Shown: positions 24,932-32,707 of the stretch, one piece after another
How positions within the stretch are numbered: the stretch's first letter is position 1
How the letters are laid out: the number at the start of each line of letters is the position of its first letter
Assembly (NCBI GenBank): GCA_046590575.1
Contig: JBKJUS010000079.1
Location: forward strand, 1-43,975
Length of the DNA: 43,975 nt
Direction of reading: 5' to 3'
From: DATLNF01 sp046590575
GTDB lineage: Bacteria > Actinomycetota > Actinomycetes > BP-191
Program-made: the position numbers and the translations under genes
The notes under the pieces: generated by a model
What the model was told of the DNA's origin: nothing
Databases searched by the model: none
Seen by the model: the letters and a program-made list of their open reading frames with translations, nothing else

Positions 24932-26304
24932 CTGCGCCGTACAAGAAGGTGCATCTTGTCGGGGTGGGTGGTGCCGGGATGAGCGGCATTGCGCGCATCC
25001 TCCTGGCCCGCGGCGTCACCGTGTCCGGGTCCGACGCGAAGCACTCCCGGGTCCTCGACGCGCTGACCGCGCTCGGCGGCCGCATGCACGTCGGGCACGA
25101 TGCCGCGCAGGTCGCTCAGGCGGAGGTGGTCGTCGTGTCGACCGCAATCCGGCCAGACAACCCCGAAGTGGTTGAGGCGCACCGGCGTGGACTCTCCGTC
25201 GTGCCCCGCGCTGCTGCACTCGCGTCACTGATGGTGGGCCGGAGGGCGATCGCTGTCGCCGGTACGCACGGCAAGACCACGACGACGTCGATGTTGACTG
25301 TCGCCCTCCAGCACTGCGGCGCTGACCCGTCGTTCGCGATCGGAGGCGACCTCAACGAGGCCGGCTCCAACGCCCACCACGGCACCGGAGACGTCTTCGT
25401 TGCCGAAGCGGACGAGAGCGACGGCAGCTTCCTGCTGTACTCGCCGTACGCCGCAATCGTCACCAATGTCGAGGCGGACCACCTCGACCACCATGGCGAC
25501 GAAGCGGGCGTGCACCGGGCTTTCGCAGACTTCACGGCGCTGGTCGACCCGGCCGGGTTCCTCGTCGCCTGCGGTGACGACCGAGGAGCACTTGTCGCGG
25601 CGGCGGCGTGTGACGCGCGGGTCCGGACGTACGGCACGGCGGAGTCCGCTGATCTTCGGGTCACCGAGGTGACGCTGCTCGGCCTGGGCAGCACCAGCGA
25701 GGTGTTCTACCTCGGCCAGCGGCTGGGTAGCCTGCGCCTGTCCGTCCCCGGTCACCACAACGTTCTCAACGCTGCGGCGGCGCTCGCCGTGGGCCTCGAG
25801 CTGGGCATGCCGGCCAGCGATCTGGAGGAGGGGCTGGCCTCGTTCACCGGTGCGCGTCGGCGGTTCGACCCCAGGGGAGAGGTGGCCGGCGTACGCGTGT
25901 ACGACGACTACTCGCACCACCCGACCGAGGTCACCGTCGCGCTGCGCGCGGCGCGCACGGTGGCGGCGGGTGGCCGGGTGCTCGTGGCATTCCAACCGCA
26001 CCTCTACAGCCGGACACAGGTGTTCGCGGAGCAGTTCGGCAAAGCGCTCGGACTCGCTGACGTCGTCATCGTCATGGAGGTCTACGGCGCACGTGAGGAC
26101 CCGATCCCGGGAGTCACCGGTCGCTCGATCGCCGACGCAGTGCCGTTGCCTGCGGACGACGTGGTCTTCGAGCCGTCGTGGCTCGCGGTGGCCGGGCAGC
26201 TCGCGGCACGGGCTCGACCTGGCGACATCATCCTGACCATGGGTGCGGGCGACGTGACCCAGCTCGGTCCCGAAGTTCTCGCGGCACTCGCGGGTGAGAC
26301 ATGA
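24928..26304 (+). CDS. murC: UDP-N-acetylmuramate--L-alanine ligase MurC
   Basis: A 458-residue Mur ligase. VHLVGVGGAGMSGIARILL is the N-terminal UDP-binding loop, AVAGTHGKTTTTSML the ATP site (GTHGKT is typical of MurC), followed by EADESDGSFLLYSP, TNVEADHLDHHGD, VPGHHNVLNAAAALAV and YDDYSHHPTEVTVAL in the C-terminal domain. It attaches the first L-alanine to UDP-MurNAc. It overlaps murG and murB by four bases on either side. Confidence 0.97.
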   Translation: MTAPYKKVHLVGVGGAGMSGIARILLARGVTVSGSDAKHSRVLDALTALGGRMHVGHDAAQVAQAEVVVVSTAIRPDNPEVVEAHRRGLSVVPRAAALASLMVGRRAIAVAGTHGKTTTTSMLTVALQHCGADPSFAIGGDLNEAGSNAHHGTGDVFVAEADESDGSFLLYSPYAAIVTNVEADHLDHHGDEAGVHRAFADFTALVDPAGFLVACGDDRGALVAAAACDARVRTYGTAESADLRVTEVTLLGLGSTSEVFYLGQRLGSLRLSVPGHHNVLNAAAALAVGLELGMPASDLEEGLASFTGARRRFDPRGEVAGVRVYDDYSHHPTEVTVALRAARTVAAGGRVLVAFQPHLYSRTQVFAEQFGKALGLADVVIVMEVYGAREDPIPGVTGRSIADAVPLPADDVVFEPSWLAVAGQLAARARPGDIILTMGAGDVTQLGPEVLAALAGET

Positions 26305-27284
26305 GCTCGATCGCCGACCTCTTGCCGCCGTCGTGGGACCCCACGGCTGTCGACGAAGCAGTCCTCGACGTGGCGCGAGCGTCCCGTTCGGCAGGAGTGC
26401 AGGTCGATCTGGACGAGCCCCTCGGCGCCCGCACCTCTCTCGGCGTCGGTGGCCTGGCGCGGTGCTTCGTCCAGCCGTCCGGACCCGGCGAGTTGGCGGT
26501 CGTGCTCGCGGCGATCGCTCCCTACGACGAGGTTGCCGTGCCGATGCTGGTGTTGGGGCGGGGCTCCAACCTGTTGGTGGGAGATCTCGGCTGGCCCGGC
26601 CTCGTCGTACAGCTCGGTGCCGGTTTCAAGTGGCAGCGACGGGACGGCGTTGAGGTGCATGCCGGAGGGGGCCTGGCGATGCCGGCGCTGGCCGCTTGGG
26701 CCGCGACCGAGGGGCTGTCCGGGCTGGAGTTCGCGGCCGGCATCCCGGCTTCAGTCGGCGGCTCGGTGCGGATGAACGCCGGTGCCCACCACGGCTCGAC
26801 CGCGGACCTGCTGGTCGACGTCGAGGTGGCGACGACTGACGCACCGAGTGGGGTGGGTGTCGACTCCGAGGGGCTGTGCTTTGGATACCGGCGCAGCAGC
26901 CTGCCGCCCCGGTCGGTGGTTATCGCCGCTCGCTGGCGGCTACGGCCCGACGAACCTGTCGCCATCCGCCATCGGCTCGACGAGATGCGCGCCTACCGAC
27001 GGAGGACGCAGCCGTTGCGGCAGCGCAACTGCGGCTCGGTCTTCACCAACCCTGACGGTGACTCCGCCGGCCGGCTCATCGAGAGAGCGGGGCTCAAGGG
27101 GCTTCGGCGGGGCGGTGCGCAGGTGAGCGAGAAGCACGCGAACTTCATCGTCGTCGAGCCCACGGCACGCGCTGCGGACGTCCGCGGCCTCATTGCCGAG
27201 CTCCGAGCTGCGGTACTCGACGCCGGTGGACCGCTCCTCGAGCCAGAGGTCCGACTCGTGGGCCGGTTCGAGGTGGACGAGTGA
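26301..27284 (+). CDS. murB: UDP-N-acetylenolpyruvoylglucosamine reductase MurB
   Basis: A 327-residue FAD enzyme of the type I MurB family. RTSLGVGGLARCF and LGRGSNLLVGDLGW form the FAD site, GLEFAAGIPASVGGSVRMNAG contains the conserved glycine-rich segment, and NCGSVFTNPDGDSAGRLIE holds the catalytic serine region. A C-terminal glutamate (LLEPEVRLVG) completes the proton relay. It reduces UDP-GlcNAc-enolpyruvate to UDP-MurNAc with NADPH. It lies between murC and ftsQ, with four-base overlaps; in mycobacteria murB is elsewhere on the chromosome. Confidence 0.95.
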   Translation: MSSIADLLPPSWDPTAVDEAVLDVARASRSAGVQVDLDEPLGARTSLGVGGLARCFVQPSGPGELAVVLAAIAPYDEVAVPMLVLGRGSNLLVGDLGWPGLVVQLGAGFKWQRRDGVEVHAGGGLAMPALAAWAATEGLSGLEFAAGIPASVGGSVRMNAGAHHGSTADLLVDVEVATTDAPSGVGVDSEGLCFGYRRSSLPPRSVVIAARWRLRPDEPVAIRHRLDEMRAYRRRTQPLRQRNCGSVFTNPDGDSAGRLIERAGLKGLRRGGAQVSEKHANFIVVEPTARAADVRGLIAELRAAVLDAGGPLLEPEVRLVGRFEVDE

Positions 27285-27997
27285 TGACCGACATGACAGC
27301 GCGCGTTTCCGCGCGGTCTCGCCTTGAGCGCGCTGGCCGGCGACGTCACGTCAGCTGGCTCCTCGTCTCGGTGCTCGCCCCGTTGGCCGTCGTCATCGGG
27401 CTCGCCTGGTCACCCGCGTTCGATGTCGAGCGGGTGCAGGTTCTCGGCAGTCGCCGGCTGCCCGCCCGGCAGGTGCTCGAGGCCGCATCGGTGGACATGG
27501 GGGCACCGCTCGCGACCGTCGACCTGGAATCCGCTCGTCGTCGGGTGGCAGCCCTGCCGTACGTCAAGGGTGCCGTGATCCGCCGCGACTGGCCCGACCG
27601 CATCGTCGTCGAAATCGTCGAACGAGTGCCGGCTCTCGCGGTGCCGGTCGACGGGGGAGTCGCGCTCTACGATCCGGACGGGGTCCGCCTCGGTGGTGCG
27701 GCCGGTGTCCCCCGCGGGGTACCCCTCCTCCGGGTCGCGGGCGGTCGGCCCGACGCGGACTTGGTGCGAGCGGTCGTCGCGGTCGTCGGCAGCATCCCGG
27801 CCGAGGTTCGCGCGCAAGTCCTCGGCTACGCCGCGACGTCACCGGAGGATGTGACGTTCGCGTTGACCGGCAACCGCGAGGTGGCCTGGGGCAGTGTCTC
27901 GGACGGTGCCGAGAAAGCACGGGTGCTGGTGGCGTTGCTGCGTCGACCGGCTACCCGGTATGACGTGCGCGCCCCCTCAGCGCCGGCGGTTCGCTGA
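27284..27997 (+). CDS. ftsQ: Cell division protein FtsQ
   Basis: A 237-residue bitopic protein. A basic cytoplasmic N-terminus (about 25 residues) precedes a transmembrane helix SWLLVSVLAPLAVVIGLAW. The POTRA domain begins FDVERVQVLGSRRLPARQVL and includes ATVDLESARRRVAALPYV and WPDRIVVEIVERVPALAV, then the beta domain. FtsQ links early and late divisome proteins and binds FtsL/FtsB. ATG 27284 shares a base with the murB stop; GTG 27281 directly before it is an equally possible start that would give a four-base overlap. It is followed by 244 non-coding bases. Confidence 0.9.
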   Translation: MTDMTARVSARSRLERAGRRRHVSWLLVSVLAPLAVVIGLAWSPAFDVERVQVLGSRRLPARQVLEAASVDMGAPLATVDLESARRRVAALPYVKGAVIRRDWPDRIVVEIVERVPALAVPVDGGVALYDPDGVRLGGAAGVPRGVPLLRVAGGRPDADLVRAVVAVVGSIPAEVRAQVLGYAATSPEDVTFALTGNREVAWGSVSDGAEKARVLVALLRRPATRYDVRAPSAPAVR

Positions 27998-28100
27998 CCC
28001 GACGCAGCAGGCATTCAGCGGCGCTGCGCCGAGCTGGTCCGGCGGCGCGGGCTTGACCGGCCATGGATCCCGCTCGTACTGTGCGGCCCACAACCTCAGG

Positions 28101-28138
28101 TTGACATAACTCTAAGCGTCTAGTTGACGGTGAGAGTT
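28101..28138 (+). promoter_or_regulatory. TTGACA motif and imperfect 31-bp dyad upstream of ftsZ
   Basis: TTGACA at 28101-28106 is a perfect -35 hexamer. Immediately after it, 28108-28120 (AACTCTAAGCGTC) and 28126-28138 (GACGGTGAGAGTT) are inverted repeats matching at 11 of 13 positions around a TAGTT centre. No -10 hexamer sits at the usual 16-18 bases from TTGACA, so the motif may belong to a protein-binding site or RNA structure. The region lies 104 bases before the ftsZ start, in the only long gap of the cluster. The rest of the 27998-28241 gap shows nothing else recognisable. Confidence 0.5.
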
Positions 28139-28241
28139 GTTGAGCACGAGGTTGCTTGCCCACCCGTCCGGTGGCGACTTCCCCGCACCACCGGGCGGCG
28201 TCTGTCGCACTCGGCACGTTCTCACCGAGAGGCCTTATCGC

Positions 28242-29456
28242 GTGGCAGCACCGCAGAACTACCTCGCCGTCATCAAGGTGGTTGGGATCGGCGGGGGCGG
28301 TGTCAACGCCGTCAACCGCATGATCGAGGTCGGGCTTCGCGGCGTGGAGTTCATCGCCGTCAACACCGACGCCCAAGCGCTGCTCATGAGCGACGCCGAC
28401 GTCAAGCTTGATGTCGGTCGTGAGCTCACCCGGGGGCTTGGCGCCGGGGCCGACCCGGACGTCGGCCGGCAGGCCGCAGACGACCATCGCGACGAGATCG
28501 AGGAGGTGCTCAAGGGCGCCGACATGGTCTTTGTCACCGCTGGTGAGGGCGGCGGCACGGGTACTGGTGGGGCCCCCGTCGTGGCCAACGTGGCCAAGTC
28601 GCTCGGCGCATTGACCATCGGTGTGGTCACTCGCCCCTTCGGCTTTGAGGGACGTCGACGCGCGACGCAGGCCGAAGACGGCATCGAGGCCCTGCGCGAA
28701 GAGGTGGACACGCTCATCGTGATCCCCAACGACCGGCTGCTGCAGATCAGCGACAAGCAGGTCAGCGTTCTCGACGCCTTCCGCGCCGCGGACCAAGTGC
28801 TGCTCTCCGGCGTACAGGGCATCACCGACCTCATCACGACGCCGGGCCTCATCAACCTCGACTTCGCTGACGTGAAGTCGATCATGTCCGGCGCCGGCTC
28901 GGCGCTCATGGGCATTGGGCGGGCACGCGGCGACGACCGTGCCGCAATTGCTGCGGAGGAGTCCATCTCCTCTCCCTTGCTCGAGGCTTCGATCGAGGGC
29001 GCCCGCGGCGTACTTCTCAACATCTCCGGCGGCAGCGACCTAGGTCTCTTCGAGATCCACGAGGCCGCCGACCTCATCGCTCGGGCGGCACATCCCGACG
29101 CCAACATCATCTTCGGTGCGGTCATCGACGACGCCCTCGGCGACGAGGTGCGCGTGACTGTCATTGCGGCCGGCTTTGACGGCGGCGAACCGTCGAAGAG
29201 GCGAGCGGAGCCGACCATCGTGCGCCGTCCGTCGGTCACCATTGAGGAGCCGGCGGAAGAGGAGTACGACGACGTGGACGACGAGGTCGAGATTCCGGCC
29301 GCCCGACCCACTGGCATCCCCGCTTTCGCCGCCCGACCTCGCCAGGTCGACGTGCGTGAGCCCGAGCCGGTGCGGGTGAGCCCGCGGCCCGACCGACGCA
29401 CCGTGGTGTTCGAGAACGACGACGACGACCTCGACGTCCCGGATTTCCTCAAATAG
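28242..29456 (+). CDS. ftsZ: Cell division protein FtsZ
   Basis: A 404-residue tubulin-like GTPase. VVGIGGGGVNAVNRMI opens the nucleotide site, the signature GEGGGTGTGGAPVVA lies at about residue 100-114, and the T7 loop is NLDFADVKSIMSGAGSALMG. The linker is acidic (EEEYDDVDDEVE), and the protein ends DDDDLDVPDFLK, the conserved C-terminal peptide that binds SepF and FtsW in actinobacteria. It polymerises into the Z-ring. GTG 28242 has GAGAGG nine bases upstream and gives the usual AAPQNYLAVIKVVGIGG start; the frame is open to 28137, but that part is poorly conserved. Confidence 0.98.
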   Translation: MAAPQNYLAVIKVVGIGGGGVNAVNRMIEVGLRGVEFIAVNTDAQALLMSDADVKLDVGRELTRGLGAGADPDVGRQAADDHRDEIEEVLKGADMVFVTAGEGGGTGTGGAPVVANVAKSLGALTIGVVTRPFGFEGRRRATQAEDGIEALREEVDTLIVIPNDRLLQISDKQVSVLDAFRAADQVLLSGVQGITDLITTPGLINLDFADVKSIMSGAGSALMGIGRARGDDRAAIAAEESISSPLLEASIEGARGVLLNISGGSDLGLFEIHEAADLIARAAHPDANIIFGAVIDDALGDEVRVTVIAAGFDGGEPSKRRAEPTIVRRPSVTIEEPAEEEYDDVDDEVEIPAARPTGIPAFAARPRQVDVREPEPVRVSPRPDRRTVVFENDDDDLDVPDFLK

Positions 29457-29507
29457 CCGGACGAAGAGATCGTCAGCCCAGAGATTGCCGGCGCAGTAGT
29501 CATCGCG

Positions 29508-30272
29508 GTGGGCGCAGTGGGCCCCGCCTTCACCCAGTTGGGCGAGGGGATCGGCGCGGCCTTCACCACGCGCGTCGGCGGCATCAGTGCCGCACCCTTC
29601 GCCGGGCTCAACCTCGGCCTCCATGTCGGTGATGACGCACAAGCAGTGCGCCACAACCGTGTTGTCAGCGCGCGCGCACTTGGTCTGGACGCCGACCGGG
29701 TGACATGGGCCGAGCAGGTGCACGGGGCCGGCGTCGCCATGGTGACTCAGCCCGACGTCGGGCGCGGTGCGCACGAACTCTCCGACGCGATCCCCGCCGT
29801 TGACGCGCTGGTCACCGCCGAGCGTGCCGTACCGCTCGCCATCCTGGTCGCTGACTGCGTACCGATCCTGCTGGCCGACCCCGGCCAGGGAGTCGTCGGG
29901 GCCGTGCACGCCGGACGCCGGGGCCTGGTCGCCGGTGTTGTCCCCCGCACCGTCGAGCGGCTGGTCGACCTCGGTGCGCGACGAGGCGGGCTGCTCGCCG
30001 CTGTCGGACCCGCCATTGGGCCGTGCTGCTACGACGTCGGCGACGACGTCTACGCGGAGGTGACCACCATGCTGCCGACCACCGCGGCGAGGTCGCGGTC
30101 CGGAGGCCACGCGCTCGACCTCGTCGCTGGCGTGCACGACGTCCTCGCTCGAGAAGGGGTCACGGTGGCGGATTCGGTCACCGGGTGCACGTCCTGCCAG
30201 CCTGGCCAATGGTTCTCCCACCGACGCGACGGCGTTACGGGGCGGATGGCCGCCGTCGTCTGGCGAATGTGA
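29508..30272 (+). CDS. pgeF: Peptidoglycan editing factor PgeF (YfiH, DUF152)
   Basis: A 254-residue multicopper-oxidase-like fold protein of the YfiH family. The zinc/copper-site residues are His72 in EQVHG, Cys117 in VADCVPILL and His134 in VHAGRRGLV, with AVGPAIGPCCYDVGDDV downstream. In Escherichia coli the protein removes wrongly placed L-Ser from UDP-MurNAc-peptides; some homologues act on purine nucleosides. Start GTG 29508; another GTG lies three codons on. It directly follows ftsZ and overlaps yggS by four bases, which is the standard actinobacterial order. Confidence 0.88.
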   Translation: MGAVGPAFTQLGEGIGAAFTTRVGGISAAPFAGLNLGLHVGDDAQAVRHNRVVSARALGLDADRVTWAEQVHGAGVAMVTQPDVGRGAHELSDAIPAVDALVTAERAVPLAILVADCVPILLADPGQGVVGAVHAGRRGLVAGVVPRTVERLVDLGARRGGLLAAVGPAIGPCCYDVGDDVYAEVTTMLPTTAARSRSGGHALDLVAGVHDVLAREGVTVADSVTGCTSCQPGQWFSHRRDGVTGRMAAVVWRM

Positions 30273-30988
30273 CAGACGACCGGGTCGCCGAGCTCACCGC
30301 GTCGCTTGCTGCCGTGCGCGGGCGACTCGACACCGCCTGCCGGATTGCGGGTCGCGCCCCCGAGGAGGTCACCTTGGTCGCGGTCAGCAAGACGTGGCCG
30401 GCAGTCGACGTGATGACGCTCGCGGCGCTCGGCGTCACCGACTTCGGCGAGAGCTACGACCAGGAGGCGGCGGCGAAAGCAGCCGTCCTGGCCACAGCCG
30501 GCGTCCGCGTGCGTTGGCATTTCGTCGGCCGGTTGCAGCGCAACAAGTGCCGCTCCGTGTCCACGTACGCCGACGTGGTCCAGTCGGTCGACCGCCCAGA
30601 GGTCGCCGAGGCGCTGGCCTCGTCTGCTCACCGGATCGACCGACGCCTCGGCGTCCTCGTCCAGGTCGATCTCGACGAGACCCCGGGCGAAACACCCTCC
30701 GGTCGTGGGGGTTGTCAGCCTGTGGGTGTGCTCCCCCTGGCCGACTACATCGGTGGCTTGGCCGGCATCGACCTGCGAGGCGTGATGGCGGTGGCGCCGC
30801 GCGGAGCCCCACCGCGACCGGCATTCGTCCGCCTGCGCCACGTCGCCGAAGCGCTGCGGGCAGCGCACCCCGGCGCTCGGGCCATCTCGGCCGGGATGAC
30901 CGGCGACGTCGACGACGCGATCGCCGAGGGGGCGACACTCGTGCGTGTCGGCACCGCCCTCTTCGGTGACCGACGCGTCGGTGGGTAG
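30269..30988 (+). CDS. PLP homeostasis protein (YggS/PROSC family)
   Basis: A 239-residue fold-type III PLP-binding protein. Lys41 in VAVSKTWPA is the PLP lysine; FGESYDQEAAAKA, WHFVGRLQRNK and SAGMTGDVDDAIAEGATLVRVGTALFG are conserved family motifs. It buffers pyridoxal phosphate in the cytoplasm rather than catalysing a fixed reaction. Start GTG 30269 overlaps the pgeF stop (GTGA). The family usually has MGMS at the SAGMT position, so that is a small variation. Confidence 0.92.
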   Translation: MTDDRVAELTASLAAVRGRLDTACRIAGRAPEEVTLVAVSKTWPAVDVMTLAALGVTDFGESYDQEAAAKAAVLATAGVRVRWHFVGRLQRNKCRSVSTYADVVQSVDRPEVAEALASSAHRIDRRLGVLVQVDLDETPGETPSGRGGCQPVGVLPLADYIGGLAGIDLRGVMAVAPRGAPPRPAFVRLRHVAEALRAAHPGARAISAGMTGDVDDAIAEGATLVRVGTALFGDRRVGG

Positions 30989-31036
30989 ACTCGCGCCGTC
31001 TTCGCCAGTCCGCCCACGAGTGAGGAGGGAGCGCCC

Positions 31037-31588
31037 ATGGCCGGCGTCTTTCGCAAGACCATGGTCTACCTCGGGCTCATGGAGCCGGGGGAGGAGTCCT
31101 ACGACGATGGTGCGTACGACGACCGCTACAGCGAGCCGGAGCCTGTCGGCGTTCGCCGTCTCGGCGGCGAGGACCCGAGGGCGCTGCGTCGCGGCCCTGG
31201 TATCGAGCCGCGAGGCGGGGAGTCGCGCGGTTCTCTCGCGCTGCGCCCGGACCCGAGGCTGCAGCTCGAGGACGACAGCTACGCGCGCCCGGTCGAGTCA
31301 GTGACGCCGCCGTACCGGATCTCGACCTTCCAGCCGGTCGCCTATAACGACATCCAGAAGATCGGCGAGCGATACCGCGAAGGATTCCCGGTGATCATGA
31401 ATCTCACCGAGATGGACGACAAGAGCGCGATGCGGCTCATCGACTTCGCGTCTGGCCTGATCTTCGGGTTGCACGGCAGCATCGAGAAGGTCACCAACAA
31501 GGTGTTCCTGCTCTCGCCGAGCAACGTCGAGGTCTCCGCCGAGGACAAGGCCCGCATCCGCGAGGGCGGCTTCTTCAATCAGTCCTAG
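31037..31588 (+). CDS. sepF: Cell division protein SepF
   Basis: A 183-residue protein. The N-terminus MAGVFRKTMVYLGLMEP forms the amphipathic membrane-binding helix. A variable acidic/arginine linker follows, then the SepF domain from about residue 92 (PPYRISTFQPVAYNDIQKIG), with FPVIMNLTEMDDKSAMRLIDFASGLIFGLHGSIEKV. It anchors FtsZ filaments to the membrane, in place of FtsA, which is absent from actinobacteria. ATG 31037 has GAGGAGGGAG upstream. A possible TAGACT -10 element overlaps the yggS stop at 30986-30991. Confidence 0.95.
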   Translation: MAGVFRKTMVYLGLMEPGEESYDDGAYDDRYSEPEPVGVRRLGGEDPRALRRGPGIEPRGGESRGSLALRPDPRLQLEDDSYARPVESVTPPYRISTFQPVAYNDIQKIGERYREGFPVIMNLTEMDDKSAMRLIDFASGLIFGLHGSIEKVTNKVFLLSPSNVEVSAEDKARIREGGFFNQS

Positions 31589-31636
31589 CGGCGTCCGCCA
31601 GCCAGCAAGTCTGCCCAGCTCGACAGGAGTTCTTCC

Positions 31637-31927
31637 GTGCCTTCCATAGTCGCCGACGTCATCGTCTATGCGCTCTATGGGTTCCTCGCGCTGCTCTTCT
31701 TCCGTCTGATCATGGAATACGTCTTCATGTTCCGCCGGTCCTATCGGGCGTCGGGCGTCCTTGCGGTCATTCTCGAGGCCGCCTACACAGTCACGGACCC
31801 TCCGCTCAAGGCGTTGCGGCGCGTGCTGCCGCCGCTGCGATTCGGCGGTGTGTCGCTCGACCTCGGCTTCATCCTGCTCTTCATCGTGACGCGCATCCTG
31901 ATCAGCGTCTTCAACGGTTACCGGTGA
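31637..31927 (+). CDS. YggT family membrane protein
   Basis: A 96-residue protein with two transmembrane helices (about residues 8-30 and 72-92) joined by a loop holding YTVTDPPLKALRRVLPP, the conserved YggT feature with its DPP turn. Start GTG 31637 follows AGGAG. The precise function is unknown; in cyanobacteria and actinobacteria relatives are linked to division, nucleoid or plastid-like roles, and it always sits between sepF and divIVA here and in relatives I know. Confidence 0.9.
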   Translation: MPSIVADVIVYALYGFLALLFFRLIMEYVFMFRRSYRASGVLAVILEAAYTVTDPPLKALRRVLPPLRFGGVSLDLGFILLFIVTRILISVFNGYR

Positions 31928-31947
31928 TCGTCCCGCCGCCGCACAGC

Positions 31948-31953
31948 TAAGGT
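31948..31953 (+). promoter_or_regulatory. -10 element of a probable leaderless divIVA promoter
   Basis: TAAGGT is a TANNNT -10 element followed by exactly six bases before ATG 31960, so the transcript would begin at the start codon. No Shine-Dalgarno sequence precedes the ATG. The same arrangement is seen at 718-730. No clear -35 hexamer is present. Confidence 0.55.
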
Positions 31954-31959
31954 AACGAC

Positions 31960-32643
31960 ATGCCACTGACCCCGCAGGACGTGCAGCAGAAGGAGTTCCG
32001 CCAGCAGTTCCGCGGCTACAACGAGGTCGAGGTCGACGCCTTCCTCGACGAGGTCGAGGTCGAGCTCGGCCGCCTGTTCGCCGAGAACGAGGATCTGCGC
32101 CAGCGACTCGCCCAGTCCGCGGCGCAGCCCGCCCCGGCGCCGGTCGCGATGTCCGGGATGGCCGAGGGCGAGGAGATGCTACGGCGGACACTGCTGCTCG
32201 CTCAGCGCACTGCGGACGAGACCGTGGCCTCCGCGCAGGTCGAGGCGCAGCGGCTGCTCGAGGCAGCGAAGACGCAGGCTGAGGCGACTGCCTCCGCGGC
32301 GCAGAGTCAGGCGCGGGCCACGGTGGGCGAACTCGACCGTCGACGTCAGGAGCTCGAAGTCCACATCGAGGGCCTCCGGGCGTTCGAGCGGGAGTATCGG
32401 ACCCGGCTCAAGGCCTACCTCGAGACGCAGCTGCGCGACCTCGACGGTCGCGGTCAGGCTGCCGCCGCGCCGGCGCGAGCGCAGGTGCCTCCCGTCGCGT
32501 CCCCGCCCCCGGTGACGCCACCACCGACCCAGGCCGTTCCGAATGGCCCCACGTTCACCGCTGTCAGCCCTCCGCCGGCGGCCTTCTCGACCGGGACCGG
32601 CGGACCCGAAGTCGAGCCCGAGACTCCCAGGGTCGCGCCGTAA
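31960..32643 (+). CDS. divIVA: DivIVA / Wag31 polar-growth scaffold
   Basis: A 227-residue protein. The N-terminal membrane-curvature domain is MPLTPQDVQQKEFRQQFRGY followed by NEVEVDAFLDEVEVELGRLF, then a coiled coil through about residue 165 with RTADETVASAQVEAQRLLEAA. A Pro/Val-rich tail closes it. DivIVA marks poles and directs wall growth in actinobacteria. It is the last gene of the cluster in this window and probably has its own promoter. Confidence 0.95.
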   Translation: MPLTPQDVQQKEFRQQFRGYNEVEVDAFLDEVEVELGRLFAENEDLRQRLAQSAAQPAPAPVAMSGMAEGEEMLRRTLLLAQRTADETVASAQVEAQRLLEAAKTQAEATASAAQSQARATVGELDRRRQELEVHIEGLRAFEREYRTRLKAYLETQLRDLDGRGQAAAAPARAQVPPVASPPPVTPPPTQAVPNGPTFTAVSPPPAAFSTGTGGPEVEPETPRVAP

Positions 32644-32707
32644 GCGTTCTTGGTCCGCAACATCTATAGGATGCCCCGGTCCCGCCTAGACCCTGTCCGC
32701 GACAAAG

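Noticed and set aside
28137..28241. Upstream start for FtsZ adding 35 residues
   Set aside because: The added sequence does not resemble FtsZ N-termini, and GTG 28242 has a ribosome site and gives the standard start.
28259..30221. Long minus-strand frames over ftsZ and pgeF (493 and 393 codons)
   Set aside because: Both oppose strongly conserved genes and show Ser/Arg/Pro-rich composition typical of shadow frames.
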